In this document: positions 52,907 to 61,382 of the stretch, one piece after another | Numbering within the stretch: the stretch's first letter is position 1 | Layout of the letters: every line of letters begins with the position of its first letter | Assembly (NCBI GenBank): GCA_046290435.1 | Contig: JBKAGO010000032.1 | Coordinates: forward strand, 248,001 to 312,000 | DNA: 64,000 nucleotides | From: CAVQUE01 sp046290435 | Lineage (GTDB): Bacteria > Actinomycetota > Acidimicrobiia > Acidimicrobiales > UBA8592 | Reading direction: 5' to 3' | Made by a program: the position numbers and the translations under genes | Notes under the pieces: model-generated | Told to the model about the DNA's origin: nothing | Databases searched by the model: none | The model's input: the letters and a program-made list of their open reading frames with translations, nothing else

Positions 52907-53284
52907 TTGTTCACAGCCTGGACCAGACTGCATGGCCACCCTGCGCCACCGGGCGGCAGCATCGCCGAGAACGTCACCGGCACCGTGGTCGTGGTCGCAC
53001 GCGGCGAGCTCGACATCGCGACGGCGCCGGCGCTGTCGGAGTTGCTCATCGGCCACATCGCAGCGGGCATCACCGACATCGGGTTGGACACCGGCGGTCT
53101 GGTCTTCTGCGATGCTGCCGGACTCGGCGTGTTGGTGTTCATCGAGCAACACCTGGCAGACCGCGGGGGCGCGCTGCGGGTGTTCGATGCTCCACCCATG
53201 CTGCGCCGGCTCCTCGAGATCACCGATCTCGAGTTCTTGCTCGCCGAGTCGACGGGATGTCACCCGGCAAACCTGGCCCGCTGA
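52907..53284 (+). CDS. STAS-domain anti-sigma factor antagonist-like protein
   Basis: 125 residues with a TTG start and AAGGAGG about 10 nt before it. The STAS fold is clear (VTGTVVVVARGELDIATAPA, then LIGHIAAGITDIGLDTGGLV). The usual DSSG/DSTG phosphorylation site is FCDAAGLGVL here, so the Ser/Thr normally phosphorylated by an anti-sigma kinase is absent. It diverges from the MerR-receiver/KaiC operon. It may bind a partner without phospho-control. Confidence 0.85.
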   Translation: MFTAWTRLHGHPAPPGGSIAENVTGTVVVVARGELDIATAPALSELLIGHIAAGITDIGLDTGGLVFCDAAGLGVLVFIEQHLADRGGALRVFDAPPMLRRLLEITDLEFLLAESTGCHPANLAR

Positions 53285-53346
53285 CCGATTCCCGCCGACG
53301 CAGTCGTCTGCGCCCAGGAGCACCGTAGCGCCACCGAACAGGTCGA

Positions 53347-53706
53347 CTACCGGGCCCGAATCGGGATGCAGGTGGAACGCTGAGGCACGATCTCGAACCG
53401 ACGGGTCATCGGGCAATGCAGCTTGGATCGGTGCACCCAGTGGATGTGCGGCCGACGCACGAGCGTGTCTCCCTGGTCGAGGGCAGCCCGATAGTGGCTG
53501 GTGTGGGGCACCGCCATGCACGCGCCGACTGCGTCACAGGTCCGCAACAGCGTCCCCAGATTGGCGCCGTAGGCCACCCAGAGCGGAGCGACCACGAGGT
53601 GCTCCCAACACCCGTGCTGGCGGATGCGACGCAGTTCCTCGGGCTTGTTCTTCGCTCCCGGCCCGGTCATCGGGCGGAACGGATCGACCTCCGAATGGTG
53701 CCCCAT
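53347..53706 (-). pseudogene. SpoU/TrmH family RNA methyltransferase, N-terminal fragment
   Basis: The first half of a SpoU-type RNA methyltransferase: EHLVVAPLWVAYGANLGTLL, RTCDAVGACMAVP, then HTSHYRAALDQGDTLVRRPH. Homology fades after IHWVHRSK. The C-terminal knot is missing; the matching C-terminal half is at 10,051-10,263 on the same strand, so the two halves lie some 43 kb apart. The frame ends at a stop at 53,347. Confidence 0.85.
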
Positions 53707-53784
53707 GACCAGGTGGATACGGACCGGCCCGCCGATTGCGGGCTCGGGAGCAGCAAGCGCAGCGGCGATCTAGTGTTCGGCGCC

Positions 53785-54975
53785 ATGAAGCCTCTCGACG
53801 GAATCCAGGTACTCGAGCTCTCCACGATGATCACCGCGTCGTTCGCCGCCATGATGCTGGCCGAACAGGGGGCGTCGGTGATCAAGGTCGAACCGATCGA
53901 CCTCGGCGACCCGATGCGCTACATCGGCTCCACCAAGGGCGGCATCTCGGCGCTGTTCGCCAACTGCAACCGGGGCAAACGATCCGTGCGTGTCGACCTC
54001 AAGACCGAAGCCGGACGCGACATCGTCGAGGAGCTCGCAGCCGGCGCCGACGTCGTGCTCACGAACTTCCGGCCAGGGGTCATGGACGGACTCGGGCTGG
54101 GAAGCGACCACTTGCGGGCGTTGAATCCCCGCCTGATCTATGCGGGGGTCACCGGCTTCGGCCTCGACGGGCCGATGCGCGATGCGCCGGCGTACGATCC
54201 GATCATCCAGGCCCAGACCGGGTTCACGGCCGTGCAGGGCCAGGGCCGCGACGAGCCGGACTTCATGCGGGCGTTGATGTGCGACAAGATCACCGCGTAC
54301 ACGGTGTGTCAGGCGGTCACCACCGCTCTGTTCGCGCGTGAGCGGACCGGCGAGGGCCAACACATCGATCTCGCCATGACCGATGCGGCGCTCTACTTCC
54401 TGTTCCCCGACGGCTTCATGCATCACACGCTGCTCGACGACGACGCCAGCCATCAGGCTCCGTTGAACGAGATCCTCTATGAGCTCCAGCGGACCGCCGA
54501 CGGTGCCGTCACGGTCTCGGCGGCGACACCGGGCCAGCAGGTCGGGCTCCTCACCGCGATCGACCGCCTCCATCTCTTCGCCGACCCACGCTTCGACGGC
54601 ATCGAGAAGATCATGGAGAACGTCGACGCGTTCCGTGCCGAGATCCGCGCCGGGATCGCCCAGTTCACCACCGACGAGCTCCTCGCGCGCCTGCACGACA
54701 ACGACGTGCCCGCGGCGCGAGCCCTCGACTACGACGAGGTCTTCGCCCATCCCCAGTTCGAAGCCAACGCCAGCATCGACGTGACCGAGCACGCCCGGAT
54801 GGGCTCGATGCGCCGTGTCATGCCGCCGGCCCGATTCGGCGGCCAACGCCTCGACCCGGCGTCGGACGCTCCAGCCCACGGCGAACACACCGCCGAGATC
54901 CTCGCCGAGCTCGGCCGCTCCGAATCCGCTATCGCCGATCTCGCCGCCGGCGGCATCGCCAAGGGCGCCGACTGA
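53785..54975 (+). CDS. Family III CoA transferase (CaiB/BaiF type)
   Basis: 396 residues. Moves CoA between acyl-CoA and free acid. The catalytic aspartate is D167 in RALMCDKITAY, and the N-terminal fold is DGIQVLELSTMITASFAAMM. Also visible are NFRPGVMDGLGLG, the GEGQHIDLAMTDAALYFLFP stretch and the C-terminal HTAEILAELG. Intact copy of the gene whose fragment occurs at 10,264-10,473. Divergent from the truncated SpoU gene. Confidence 0.94.
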   Translation: MKPLDGIQVLELSTMITASFAAMMLAEQGASVIKVEPIDLGDPMRYIGSTKGGISALFANCNRGKRSVRVDLKTEAGRDIVEELAAGADVVLTNFRPGVMDGLGLGSDHLRALNPRLIYAGVTGFGLDGPMRDAPAYDPIIQAQTGFTAVQGQGRDEPDFMRALMCDKITAYTVCQAVTTALFARERTGEGQHIDLAMTDAALYFLFPDGFMHHTLLDDDASHQAPLNEILYELQRTADGAVTVSAATPGQQVGLLTAIDRLHLFADPRFDGIEKIMENVDAFRAEIRAGIAQFTTDELLARLHDNDVPAARALDYDEVFAHPQFEANASIDVTEHARMGSMRRVMPPARFGGQRLDPASDAPAHGEHTAEILAELGRSESAIADLAAGGIAKGAD

Positions 54976-55085
54976 CCCAGGGCTCGAAGGACAGAACGTC
55001 GCCCAGTGGCTGCGGCGACGACCGGCTGAGGCAACGGATCGTCGGGAGGCCATCGACCGGTCAGAGATGGGCTGAGCGCCCCGGC

Positions 55086-55111
55086 GCACGGGCGCGCAGG
55101 CGCGCCCGTGC
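55086..55111. terminator. Perfect 12-bp inverted repeat, paralogue of 10,564-10,589
   Basis: GCACGGGCGCGC, loop AG, then GCGCGCCCGTGC. It follows the CoA transferase and precedes the convergent HNH remnant. Compared with segment A, the second and third base pairs changed from A-T and T-A to C-G and A-T, so pairing was kept. Confidence 0.75.
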
Positions 55112-55161
55112 AGCCCTCGCTGAAGGCGCCCAGACGGGTCGGGACGGCTGACGGCTGGTGA

Positions 55162-55580
55162 TCAGAGGATGCGGTTGCCGTCGGGGTCGTAGACGGCGAT
55201 GCTGCCGTCGTCGAGGCGTTCGGCGCGGTAGCCGAGGTTGCGGAGCCGGTTGTGGCAGCCGCAGCCCGGACCTGCGTTGTCCTGGTTGGTCTCGCCGTGG
55301 TCGCCCCACGGGATGAGATGGTCGATCTCGCAGTCGGTCACGGGGATCCAACAGCCGGGCCGGTAGCAGATGATCGCAGTGATCCGGGCCGCGACGAGGC
55401 GCTCGAAAGCCCAGTGATCGAAGCGGAGATCGAGAGCCTGCCCGACGAACCACCCCTCGGTGGCGATCAACTGATCGCGCGGACCCTCGGGTTCGCCCAC
55501 GCACGAGCGATGAGGGCGATGTAGTCGGCCGAGACCTTGCCGGCCTCGAACGCCGCCTTGAACAATGGAACCAACACTAA
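55162..55580 (-). pseudogene. HNH endonuclease, degenerate copy
   Basis: Two blocks remain of the gene found intact at 10,637-11,995: the C-terminal HNH part (CEIDHLIPWGDHGETNQDNA through YDPDGNRIL) and a middle piece (ATEGWFVGQALDLRFDHWAF). About 600 bp and 365 bp are deleted between and upstream of these blocks, and the upstream promoter-proximal bases (TAATCAGGGGGTATGAC) are retained at 55,577-55,593. The first cysteine block of the HNH domain is present, but the DUF222 domain is lost. Confidence 0.9.
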
Positions 55581-55761
55581 TCAGGGGGTATGACAGCGAA
55601 GCCCGAGATAGACCAGCGAGGGCGGAAAAGATCCTCACCACCTCCAAATGACGCAACGACCCACCGCACGCCGGATCGGGAGAGTGGATACCGGGCGGCG
55701 AGCGCTGCCTCAGCGCCCGCCCAGGTTGGCGTACAACGTTGTCCAGACGTCCTCCGTCGTT

Positions 55762-55849
55762 CTCCCACCGCACGCGACTGCTCGGGCGTCGGCCGCGACG
55801 CCTCGGCAAGGGCGGCATCGATCAACAGCTGCCGACCGCGAGTCTCCTC
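55762..55849 (-). pseudogene. Antitoxin gene fragment
   Basis: About 88 bp matching 12,868-12,955: the antitoxin tail LIDAALAEASRPTPEQSRAV. The toxin and the DNA-binding half are missing. Confidence 0.8.
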
Positions 55850-55961
55850 CGCCTACCTCTACCGGGCGGTCTCCAATGCGGCGAAGAAGCACTGGCGGTC
55901 GCTCGGCCGGCGCGAGCGGCGAGAGCGGCGAGAGCGCGCCACTGCCCAGACAGATCTCGTG
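55850..55961 (+). pseudogene. ECF sigma factor gene fragment
   Basis: Matches 13,325-13,431: AYLYRAVSNAAKKHWRSLGR and ATAQTDLVD. A 9-bp tandem repeat has added residues (RRERRER). It is followed by a 15-bp piece (GACAACGACCCCGGC) found in the anti-sigma gene at 14,821, after which nitroreductase sequence begins. Confidence 0.85.
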
Positions 55962-55976
55962 GACAACGACCCCGGC

Positions 55977-56329
55977 CGGACGCACAGCAGCACGGGCGCG
56001 GCCTCGAGGGACGCCAGGAAAGCGACGGGATCGTCGGCGTTCCAGCGCTCCTCGACATCGACGGACGTGGGCACGATCGTGTTCCACGGCGCCTCCCCTG
56101 CCGCCACCTGCGCCAGGTACAACTGCATGGCGGGCTCGGCGGCGCGCCGCAGCGCGGTCTTGGTGGCGCCGTCGCGCACGGCGACGACCCGCCACGGCTG
56201 GCGGTTGCCGCCGCTGGGAGCGAAACGCGCCAACGCCACCATGGCCTCGATGTCGGCATCGGAGACCGGGTCATCGGTGAACTCACGGCAGCTGAACGCG
56301 GTGGTCATGACCTCGGCGAGTTCCATGGG
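55977..56329 (-). pseudogene. Nitroreductase gene, N-terminal fragment
   Basis: Matches 15,297-15,643, about the first 115 codons of the intact nitroreductase (CREFTDDPVSDADIEAMVAL, then RFAPSGGNRQPWRVVAVRDG). The C-terminal half is lost, so FMN binding and dimerisation would be impossible. Confidence 0.9.
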
Positions 56330-56385
56330 TGCGATCATGGCACCCCGGAGCTCACGCCCGAGACCTCCGGGTGCTGCGCTCGGAC

Positions 56386-58566
56386 TCAGCCCATCCGGGC
56401 GACGATCGCCTCGATGGTGGCGTCTCGACGGTCGTCGGGGCCCACCGCCCGCTCCGAGCGTGCCGCCACCCACGCCTCGACTGCAGGCTTGGCTTCGCCG
56501 TAGCCACGCAGTGCGACGTCGCGGTGGTTCTCGAACTTCAACAGGCCGACGCCCCCGAGGTCCAAGTCGAGGTACAGGTCGACGCGTTCGATGGAGGCGG
56601 TCTTCGCTTTCGACGACCCGATCAGCATCGAGTTCATGAGTGTCTGGCCGATGTCGGGGTGCAGCGAGGTGGCGTTCCTCGAGAGCCGACGGCGGAGGAC
56701 GTCGAAACCGGACACGCTCAACCCGTAGTCGCTCTCGGCGCGCGGGCCACCGGGAGGCGACACGTCGACGGCGATGACCGTTCCGATCGACGGGTCGTCG
56801 GCCATGGCCGTGACCGGCACGTTGTCGAGGACGCCACCATCGACGTGGAGCTCGCCGTCGATGGGCACGGGCGCCATCACCACCGGGATCGCGGCGCTCG
56901 CTCGAATCGCGGTTTTCAGGCAACCGCGCCGGTGGATGGTCAGCTCTGCGGCGGTGAGGTTGGTCGTGACGGCGTAGTACGGCAGCCAGAGATCGCAGAT
57001 GTCCCAGTCGCCGAACTGGCGGGCGACGGTGGCCGTCAGCTTCTCGGCCCTGATCAACGACACCAGAGGCAGCGTGTAGTCGAGGACGTCGGACCGCAGC
57101 TGTTCGATGGTGATCGCAAGCATCTCCTCGGGCGAGTGGCCCTGTGCGTACAGCGCGGCGATGACCGAACCCATCGACGCGCCCCCGACCTTGTCGATTT
57201 CCACACCGGCTTCGCGCAAGGCCCGGATCGCGCCGATGTGCGCGAGCCCCTTGGCGCCGCCGCCACCGAGCACCAGGCCCGTCCCGTTCCCCGTCGCGAG
57301 TCGGCCGAGGCGCGCCAGATCGCCCGCGTCGCCGGCTCGGATGTTGTGGATCTCTGCGACCCCGAACTCGTCGAGCAATGCAGCGCCACCCGAGGTCCGG
57401 CCGGGAGCCGGGTGGAGCCGGGCGATCCAGGTCGTCGCCAGTTGCGTCGGAGTCAGCTGGCCCAGGTGGGCGCGGATGAGCGCACGCTCCTCCGATCCGG
57501 GTCTGGCCGAGGTGAACAGCACGTACCGGTCGCTCTGCTTCGCCACCTTGATCGACCAAGGGGTCAGCTCGCGCTCGCCCTCGAGGACGAGGTAGTCGTG
57601 GGCGACATCGGACTCGTGGAGGAACTCCGCGACCCGGGCGTCGCCTCCGGGGGCGTCGACCTTGCGAACGAACCGTCCGAGGTTCGTCGTGCTCAGGTGC
57701 AAGGTGGACCCGAAGGGCTGGATCGCAGCCACGAGCGGTGCGAGCAGATCCGGCGGCTGATCGGGCGCAGTGACGGCGACGCCCACGACGCGGGCCCGAT
57801 GATCGGGTTGGTGGCGGTGCATCAACCGGTCGACGATCGACCGGAACACCCGCAACAACAGCATCGGGTGTGCGGTGGTGAGGGACTCGAACGACTCGCG
57901 GGAGATCATCGCCAAGGTGGTCTCGCGGATCGCCCGAGCCCCGGCCGAACGTGGCGCATCGTCGATGATGCCCATCTCGCCGACGATCTCCCCGCGGCCG
58001 ATCTCGATGTCGAGGGTGACGGCTCCGGTGGTGTCGTGCGCGAGCAGGTGAAGCCGACCCGCGATCACCAGGTAGGCGGCGTCGGACTCGTCGTGCTGGT
58101 CGAACAGCACGTCGCCGGGGGCGAGGGTCATCCAGCGGATCTCGTCGACGATCGCGTCGATCACGTCCTGGTTGTCCAAGCCGAACAGCGCGACCAGGAC
58201 ACTCGCCGCCCTGGTCCGATTGAGCCGATGGCGAGCAGCTGCGGCGACGCCCGCGGCCCGTTGCGGATCGGCGTCGAGCCACTCGCCGAAACCCGCCTGG
58301 TCGAGTACTGCGACCTCGGTGGCCTCGCGGGCCCGCAGCGTCGCGCTCCTCGCGCCGCCCACGGCGCTGGTCACCTCGCCCACGAGTCGGCCCGGGCCGA
58401 GTGTCGCCACGATCATCGGACCCTCGGCGGAGGATCGCTCGACCTCCAGCTGCCCGGAGAGGACGAGGAACACGTCGGTGTCGGTGCCGCCCTCCTCGCA
58501 GAGGATCTCTCCTGGCGCCAGCGTCCGGATCGTCGCCTCAGGGCCGAAGTCGTAGCGCGGTTCCAT
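56386..58566 (-). CDS. Patatin-like phospholipase with two cNMP-binding domains
   Basis: 726 residues. Two cyclic-nucleotide-binding (Crp-like) domains fill about residues 1-260 (TLAPGEILCEEGGTDTDVFL and TLAPGDVLFDQHDESDAAYL). A linker leads to a patatin domain: oxyanion motif LVLGGGGAKGLAHIG, nucleophile S464 in VGGASMGSVIAALYA, and the catalytic D576 in HVDGGVLDN. This resembles the neuropathy target esterase/RssA architecture, a membrane-lipid hydrolase under nucleotide control. It sits between two fragments of the duplicated segment. The ATG overlaps a short upstream frame by one base. Confidence 0.94.
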   Translation of the reverse strand: MEPRYDFGPEATIRTLAPGEILCEEGGTDTDVFLVLSGQLEVERSSAEGPMIVATLGPGRLVGEVTSAVGGARSATLRAREATEVAVLDQAGFGEWLDADPQRAAGVAAAARHRLNRTRAASVLVALFGLDNQDVIDAIVDEIRWMTLAPGDVLFDQHDESDAAYLVIAGRLHLLAHDTTGAVTLDIEIGRGEIVGEMGIIDDAPRSAGARAIRETTLAMISRESFESLTTAHPMLLLRVFRSIVDRLMHRHQPDHRARVVGVAVTAPDQPPDLLAPLVAAIQPFGSTLHLSTTNLGRFVRKVDAPGGDARVAEFLHESDVAHDYLVLEGERELTPWSIKVAKQSDRYVLFTSARPGSEERALIRAHLGQLTPTQLATTWIARLHPAPGRTSGGAALLDEFGVAEIHNIRAGDAGDLARLGRLATGNGTGLVLGGGGAKGLAHIGAIRALREAGVEIDKVGGASMGSVIAALYAQGHSPEEMLAITIEQLRSDVLDYTLPLVSLIRAEKLTATVARQFGDWDICDLWLPYYAVTTNLTAAELTIHRRGCLKTAIRASAAIPVVMAPVPIDGELHVDGGVLDNVPVTAMADDPSIGTVIAVDVSPPGGPRAESDYGLSVSGFDVLRRRLSRNATSLHPDIGQTLMNSMLIGSSKAKTASIERVDLYLDLDLGGVGLLKFENHRDVALRGYGEAKPAVEAWVAARSERAVGPDDRRDATIEAIVARMG

Positions 58567-58700
58567 CACCGGCAACGTCTCGCCATCGCCCGGCGGACGG
58601 TTCGGGCAGAGATGGTCGCGTCGAGCGCCGCACAAAGGTTGTCGATGCGTTCGTGGTCCACTGCGCCGAGCTCGCTGTCCATGCCGCCGTTGTTCGCCAT
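58566..58700 (-). CDS. Short frame coupled to the patatin gene (44 aa)
   Basis: A 44-residue frame (MANNGGMDSELGAVDHERID and onward) whose TGA shares its last base with the patatin start codon (TGATG), suggesting coupling. No family is recognised. It could be a leader peptide or an artefact. The basic ARTVRRAMARRCR tail is unusual. Confidence 0.35.
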   Translation of the reverse strand: MANNGGMDSELGAVDHERIDNLCAALDATISARTVRRAMARRCR

Positions 58701-58742
58701 TGCGGCTTCGGCGGCGGAGACTAACAGCACAGGTGGCGACGT

Positions 58743-59004
58743 TCAGCGCTTCTCGTGAGGGGTCACGACGGCGACGGGCACGCCGAGACCACGTATCGCC
58801 ATGATGTGGCGGCCGGGCTGGACCGCGGGTTTCGGAGCGGTGGCGGCGTCGCCGGCGACGGCTGCGACCCGGTCCAGATCGGTTGCGGTGAAGGCCAGAC
58901 CCCAGGCGACGGCCGGTCCTGGGTCGTGCGCGATGTCGTCGCCCACGAGTTCGCAGATGATGTCGCCCATCCAGAAGAACGACTGGCGGACGGTGGCGTC
59001 GCCC
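58743..59004 (-). pseudogene. VOC protein, C-terminal fragment
   Basis: Matches 15,760-16,015 (QSFFWMGDIICELVGDDIAH, then GLAFTATDLDRVAAVAGDAA). The N-terminal half is missing; a new short lead-in (MVTGVEVSCSMG) precedes it. It probably has no function. Confidence 0.85.
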
Positions 59005-59035
59005 ATGGAACAGCTGACCTCCACCCCGGTGACCA

Positions 59036-60631
59036 TCACCCGGTAGGGCGCGCACCCCCGGCGGCGAGGTCGTCAGGAGCGAACGACGGGTGGCGGCCGT
59101 CGAACGCCACCGGTTGCCAGAAGACGCGCCGGTCTGGATCGGGATCGAGCTGCAGGTGACTCGTCGCGGTGTGTCCGTCGGCGTCGAACACCATCGTCGG
59201 TCGCTGCTCGGTGTCGTAGGGCGGCCATTCGGGCAGCCCTGCATGGTTGGGGTCGCCGGTCTGCGCGAACGCGATCCAGGTGTCCATCATCTGATTCGTG
59301 AGACCCTGCGAACACTCGCCGCTGTACATCTCGGGGTACGCATCGGCCGTGCCCAGCGTCAGACCGAGATCCGTTGCGTGCGGGCAGCCGTAGTCGAAGC
59401 CGTGGTCGGACGCGACGGTCGGCCGCCAATCGAGGCGGTAGAGGTAGGCGGGCGCCTGGGCCGATCGGTGGTGGGCTTCTGCCTGGCGGATCACGGGTTG
59501 ACGGAAGAAGCAGTCGTCGAGCCCTGCGAGGCCGATCTGCACGGGTGACAAGTCGGGTTCGAGCTGCCGAAGGAGGTCGGTGAGGTCGCGAGCGGTTGCG
59601 CCGGCCGGTAGCGCCGGCGAGGCCATGGCCTCGATGATCAGCTCTGCGGTGACATCGGGATGAGCGAGGATCGGATCGAGGTCGTACCAGTAGCGGGTTT
59701 CGTCGTGCGTGAAGCCCAACAGAATGGGCACGTCGGCATGCAGACCCGCCGCCGTGGCTCGCATCGGGGTGTCGGGGAAGACATCGCCGTCGTGCACAGG
59801 ACCGAAGAGGACATCGGATCCGAGCCCGCTCTCGTCTGCGACGCGCACTGCTGCCTCGAGCACTGCTTGCCATGGCTGGGCCCGCAGCGCATCGAGATCG
59901 GGCTCGGCTGCAGAGGTGCCGAGGCATCGGTCGGAGATCCGTCGGGTGATCTCGTGCGCGAAGTCGGGTCTCCGTACCGTCGACGCGACGTTGCTCTGCA
60001 TGATCGCCCGCGCGAACAGGCCGCGGGCGCGTGGCATGCCGAGGAGCGAACTGACGCTCATGCCGCCGGCGGACTCGCCGAAGATCGTCACGTTGTCGGG
60101 GTCGCCGCCGAAGTCCGAGATGTTGTCTTGAATCCACGTCAGGGCTGCGACCTGGTCGAGTAGTCCGGCATTGCCGGACCCGGCCACGTCGGCGAAGTGG
60201 CCGAACCCGAACACGTTCAGGCGGTACTCGATGCTCGCAACGACCACGTCTCCTCTGCTCGAGAGGGCGTCACCGAAGTAGACGGGGTCACACGCGCTCT
60301 CCTGCAGCCATCCGCCGCCGTGGATCCAGACCATGACCGGCCGAGCGCCGGCGTCGGCTGCCGGTGTCCAGACGTTGAGCCACAGACAATCCTCGTCGGC
60401 GCGAGGGTAGAGATGGAGCCGAGCGTGGTCGAACTGCGGAGGCGGCGGTCCAGGTCGGGTGGCGTCGGTGAGGATGGTTGCCCACGTCGTCAGCGGCGAG
60501 GGTGGCGCAAACCGCAAGGGACCACCCGTGGCGTGCGCGTATCGCATGCCGAGGTAGGCCTCGACGCCGGACTCGAGGCGTACGCCGCGCACCCGGCCGA
60601 GCGACGTCTGGGTCTCGACGTGGGCACTCAC
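59036..60631 (-). CDS. Type B carboxylesterase (alpha/beta hydrolase)
   Basis: 531 residues from GTG. Nucleophile S187 in TIFGESAGGMSVSSLLG, oxyanion region MVWIHGGGWLQESACDP, and the start TSLGRVRGVRLESGVEAYLG are typical of the carboxylesterase/cholinesterase family. EDCLWLNVWTP is the EDCLYLNVW signature. The acid and histidine of the triad are likely in the C-terminal half but were not pinned down. The GTG overlaps the TetR stop (GTGA), so the two are co-translated. Confidence 0.92.
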   Translation of the reverse strand: MSAHVETQTSLGRVRGVRLESGVEAYLGMRYAHATGGPLRFAPPSPLTTWATILTDATRPGPPPPQFDHARLHLYPRADEDCLWLNVWTPAADAGARPVMVWIHGGGWLQESACDPVYFGDALSSRGDVVVASIEYRLNVFGFGHFADVAGSGNAGLLDQVAALTWIQDNISDFGGDPDNVTIFGESAGGMSVSSLLGMPRARGLFARAIMQSNVASTVRRPDFAHEITRRISDRCLGTSAAEPDLDALRAQPWQAVLEAAVRVADESGLGSDVLFGPVHDGDVFPDTPMRATAAGLHADVPILLGFTHDETRYWYDLDPILAHPDVTAELIIEAMASPALPAGATARDLTDLLRQLEPDLSPVQIGLAGLDDCFFRQPVIRQAEAHHRSAQAPAYLYRLDWRPTVASDHGFDYGCPHATDLGLTLGTADAYPEMYSGECSQGLTNQMMDTWIAFAQTGDPNHAGLPEWPPYDTEQRPTMVFDADGHTATSHLQLDPDPDRRVFWQPVAFDGRHPSFAPDDLAAGGARPTG

Positions 60632-61221
60632 GGCGCGGCCTCCGTTGCCCCGAAACCGGCGAGCGCATCGAATGCGCGGTCGATGAAGGCCGACAGAGGA
60701 GTGGCGTCGGTGGCTTGCTGCCACGCGTCGAAGGCGGCATCGAGCGCACCGAGCGCGCTGCGAGCCTGTACCTCGGCGATCAGCGGGCTCGCCGCACCTC
60801 CGGCCTCGAGAAGCGTCTTCGACACGGTGCTCACCGCCGCTTCGTCGAACGCGGCGATCGAACCGGCGAGGCCAGGCTTGCCGAAGATGAGCCGGAACTG
60901 TTTGCGCTGGCGCTCGTTGTCGATGAGCGGCGCGATGTCGACGGCGAAGGCAGTCCGTAGAGCATCGAAGGCGGGCAGCTCGCCCACGCGGCGGACCACT
61001 GCCGCTGCGATCTGCTCGTCGTTCTCGTTCCACGACACGATGCGGTCCTTGGATCCGAACTGCCGATACACCGTCGCGGGCCCGACGCCGGCAGCCTTGG
61101 CGATCTCCTCGACGGTGACGTCGTCGGGATCGCGTTCGGCGAACAACTCGTAGGCGACGTCTTGGACGTGCATCATCGTGTTGCGCCGATTACGCCGCCG
61201 GAGAGAGCTCCCCTGGTCCAT
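60628..61221 (-). CDS. TetR/AcrR family transcriptional regulator
   Basis: 197 residues. The TetR HTH is VQDVAYELFAERDPDDVTVE, EIAKAAGVGPATVYRQFGSK. The ligand domain is typical in length. It is the first gene of a coupled pair with the carboxylesterase, and repeats at 61,231-61,265 in front of it are probable operators. Confidence 0.92.
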   Translation of the reverse strand: MDQGSSLRRRNRRNTMMHVQDVAYELFAERDPDDVTVEEIAKAAGVGPATVYRQFGSKDRIVSWNENDEQIAAAVVRRVGELPAFDALRTAFAVDIAPLIDNERQRKQFRLIFGKPGLAGSIAAFDEAAVSTVSKTLLEAGGAASPLIAEVQARSALGALDAAFDAWQQATDATPLSAFIDRAFDALAGFGATEAAP

Positions 61222-61230
61222 ATCCCCCTC

Positions 61231-61265
61231 GAATGATAGTCACACTCAGAATGATAGAGACTATC
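61231..61265. promoter_or_regulatory. Direct and inverted repeats upstream of TetR
   Basis: GAATGATAG occurs twice (61,231-61,239 and 61,249-61,257), and GATAGTC (61,235-61,241) pairs with GACTATC (61,259-61,265). AT-rich compared with its surroundings and placed just upstream of the TetR start, it is a likely operator/promoter. Confidence 0.6.
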
Positions 61266-61382
61266 GCATCGATGGCGTAGCTGGTCATGGTGTCGGCGGC
61301 GCGAGATCGACCGAATGGCCAGTTCATTGCGCGGGAGCGACCACCGCAGACGCGCCGGCAGTGGACGGCGACGGGCGAACGG

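Larger units (their letters stand above)
54114..59004. repeat. Segment B of the collinear duplication
   Basis: Counterpart of 10,264-16,015. Here the CoA transferase is intact and the following genes (HNH endonuclease, antitoxin, sigma factor, nitroreductase, VOC protein) are reduced to fragments that keep order and orientation. A patatin gene of 2.2 kb lies between the nitroreductase and VOC fragments and is absent from segment A. Confidence 0.85.
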
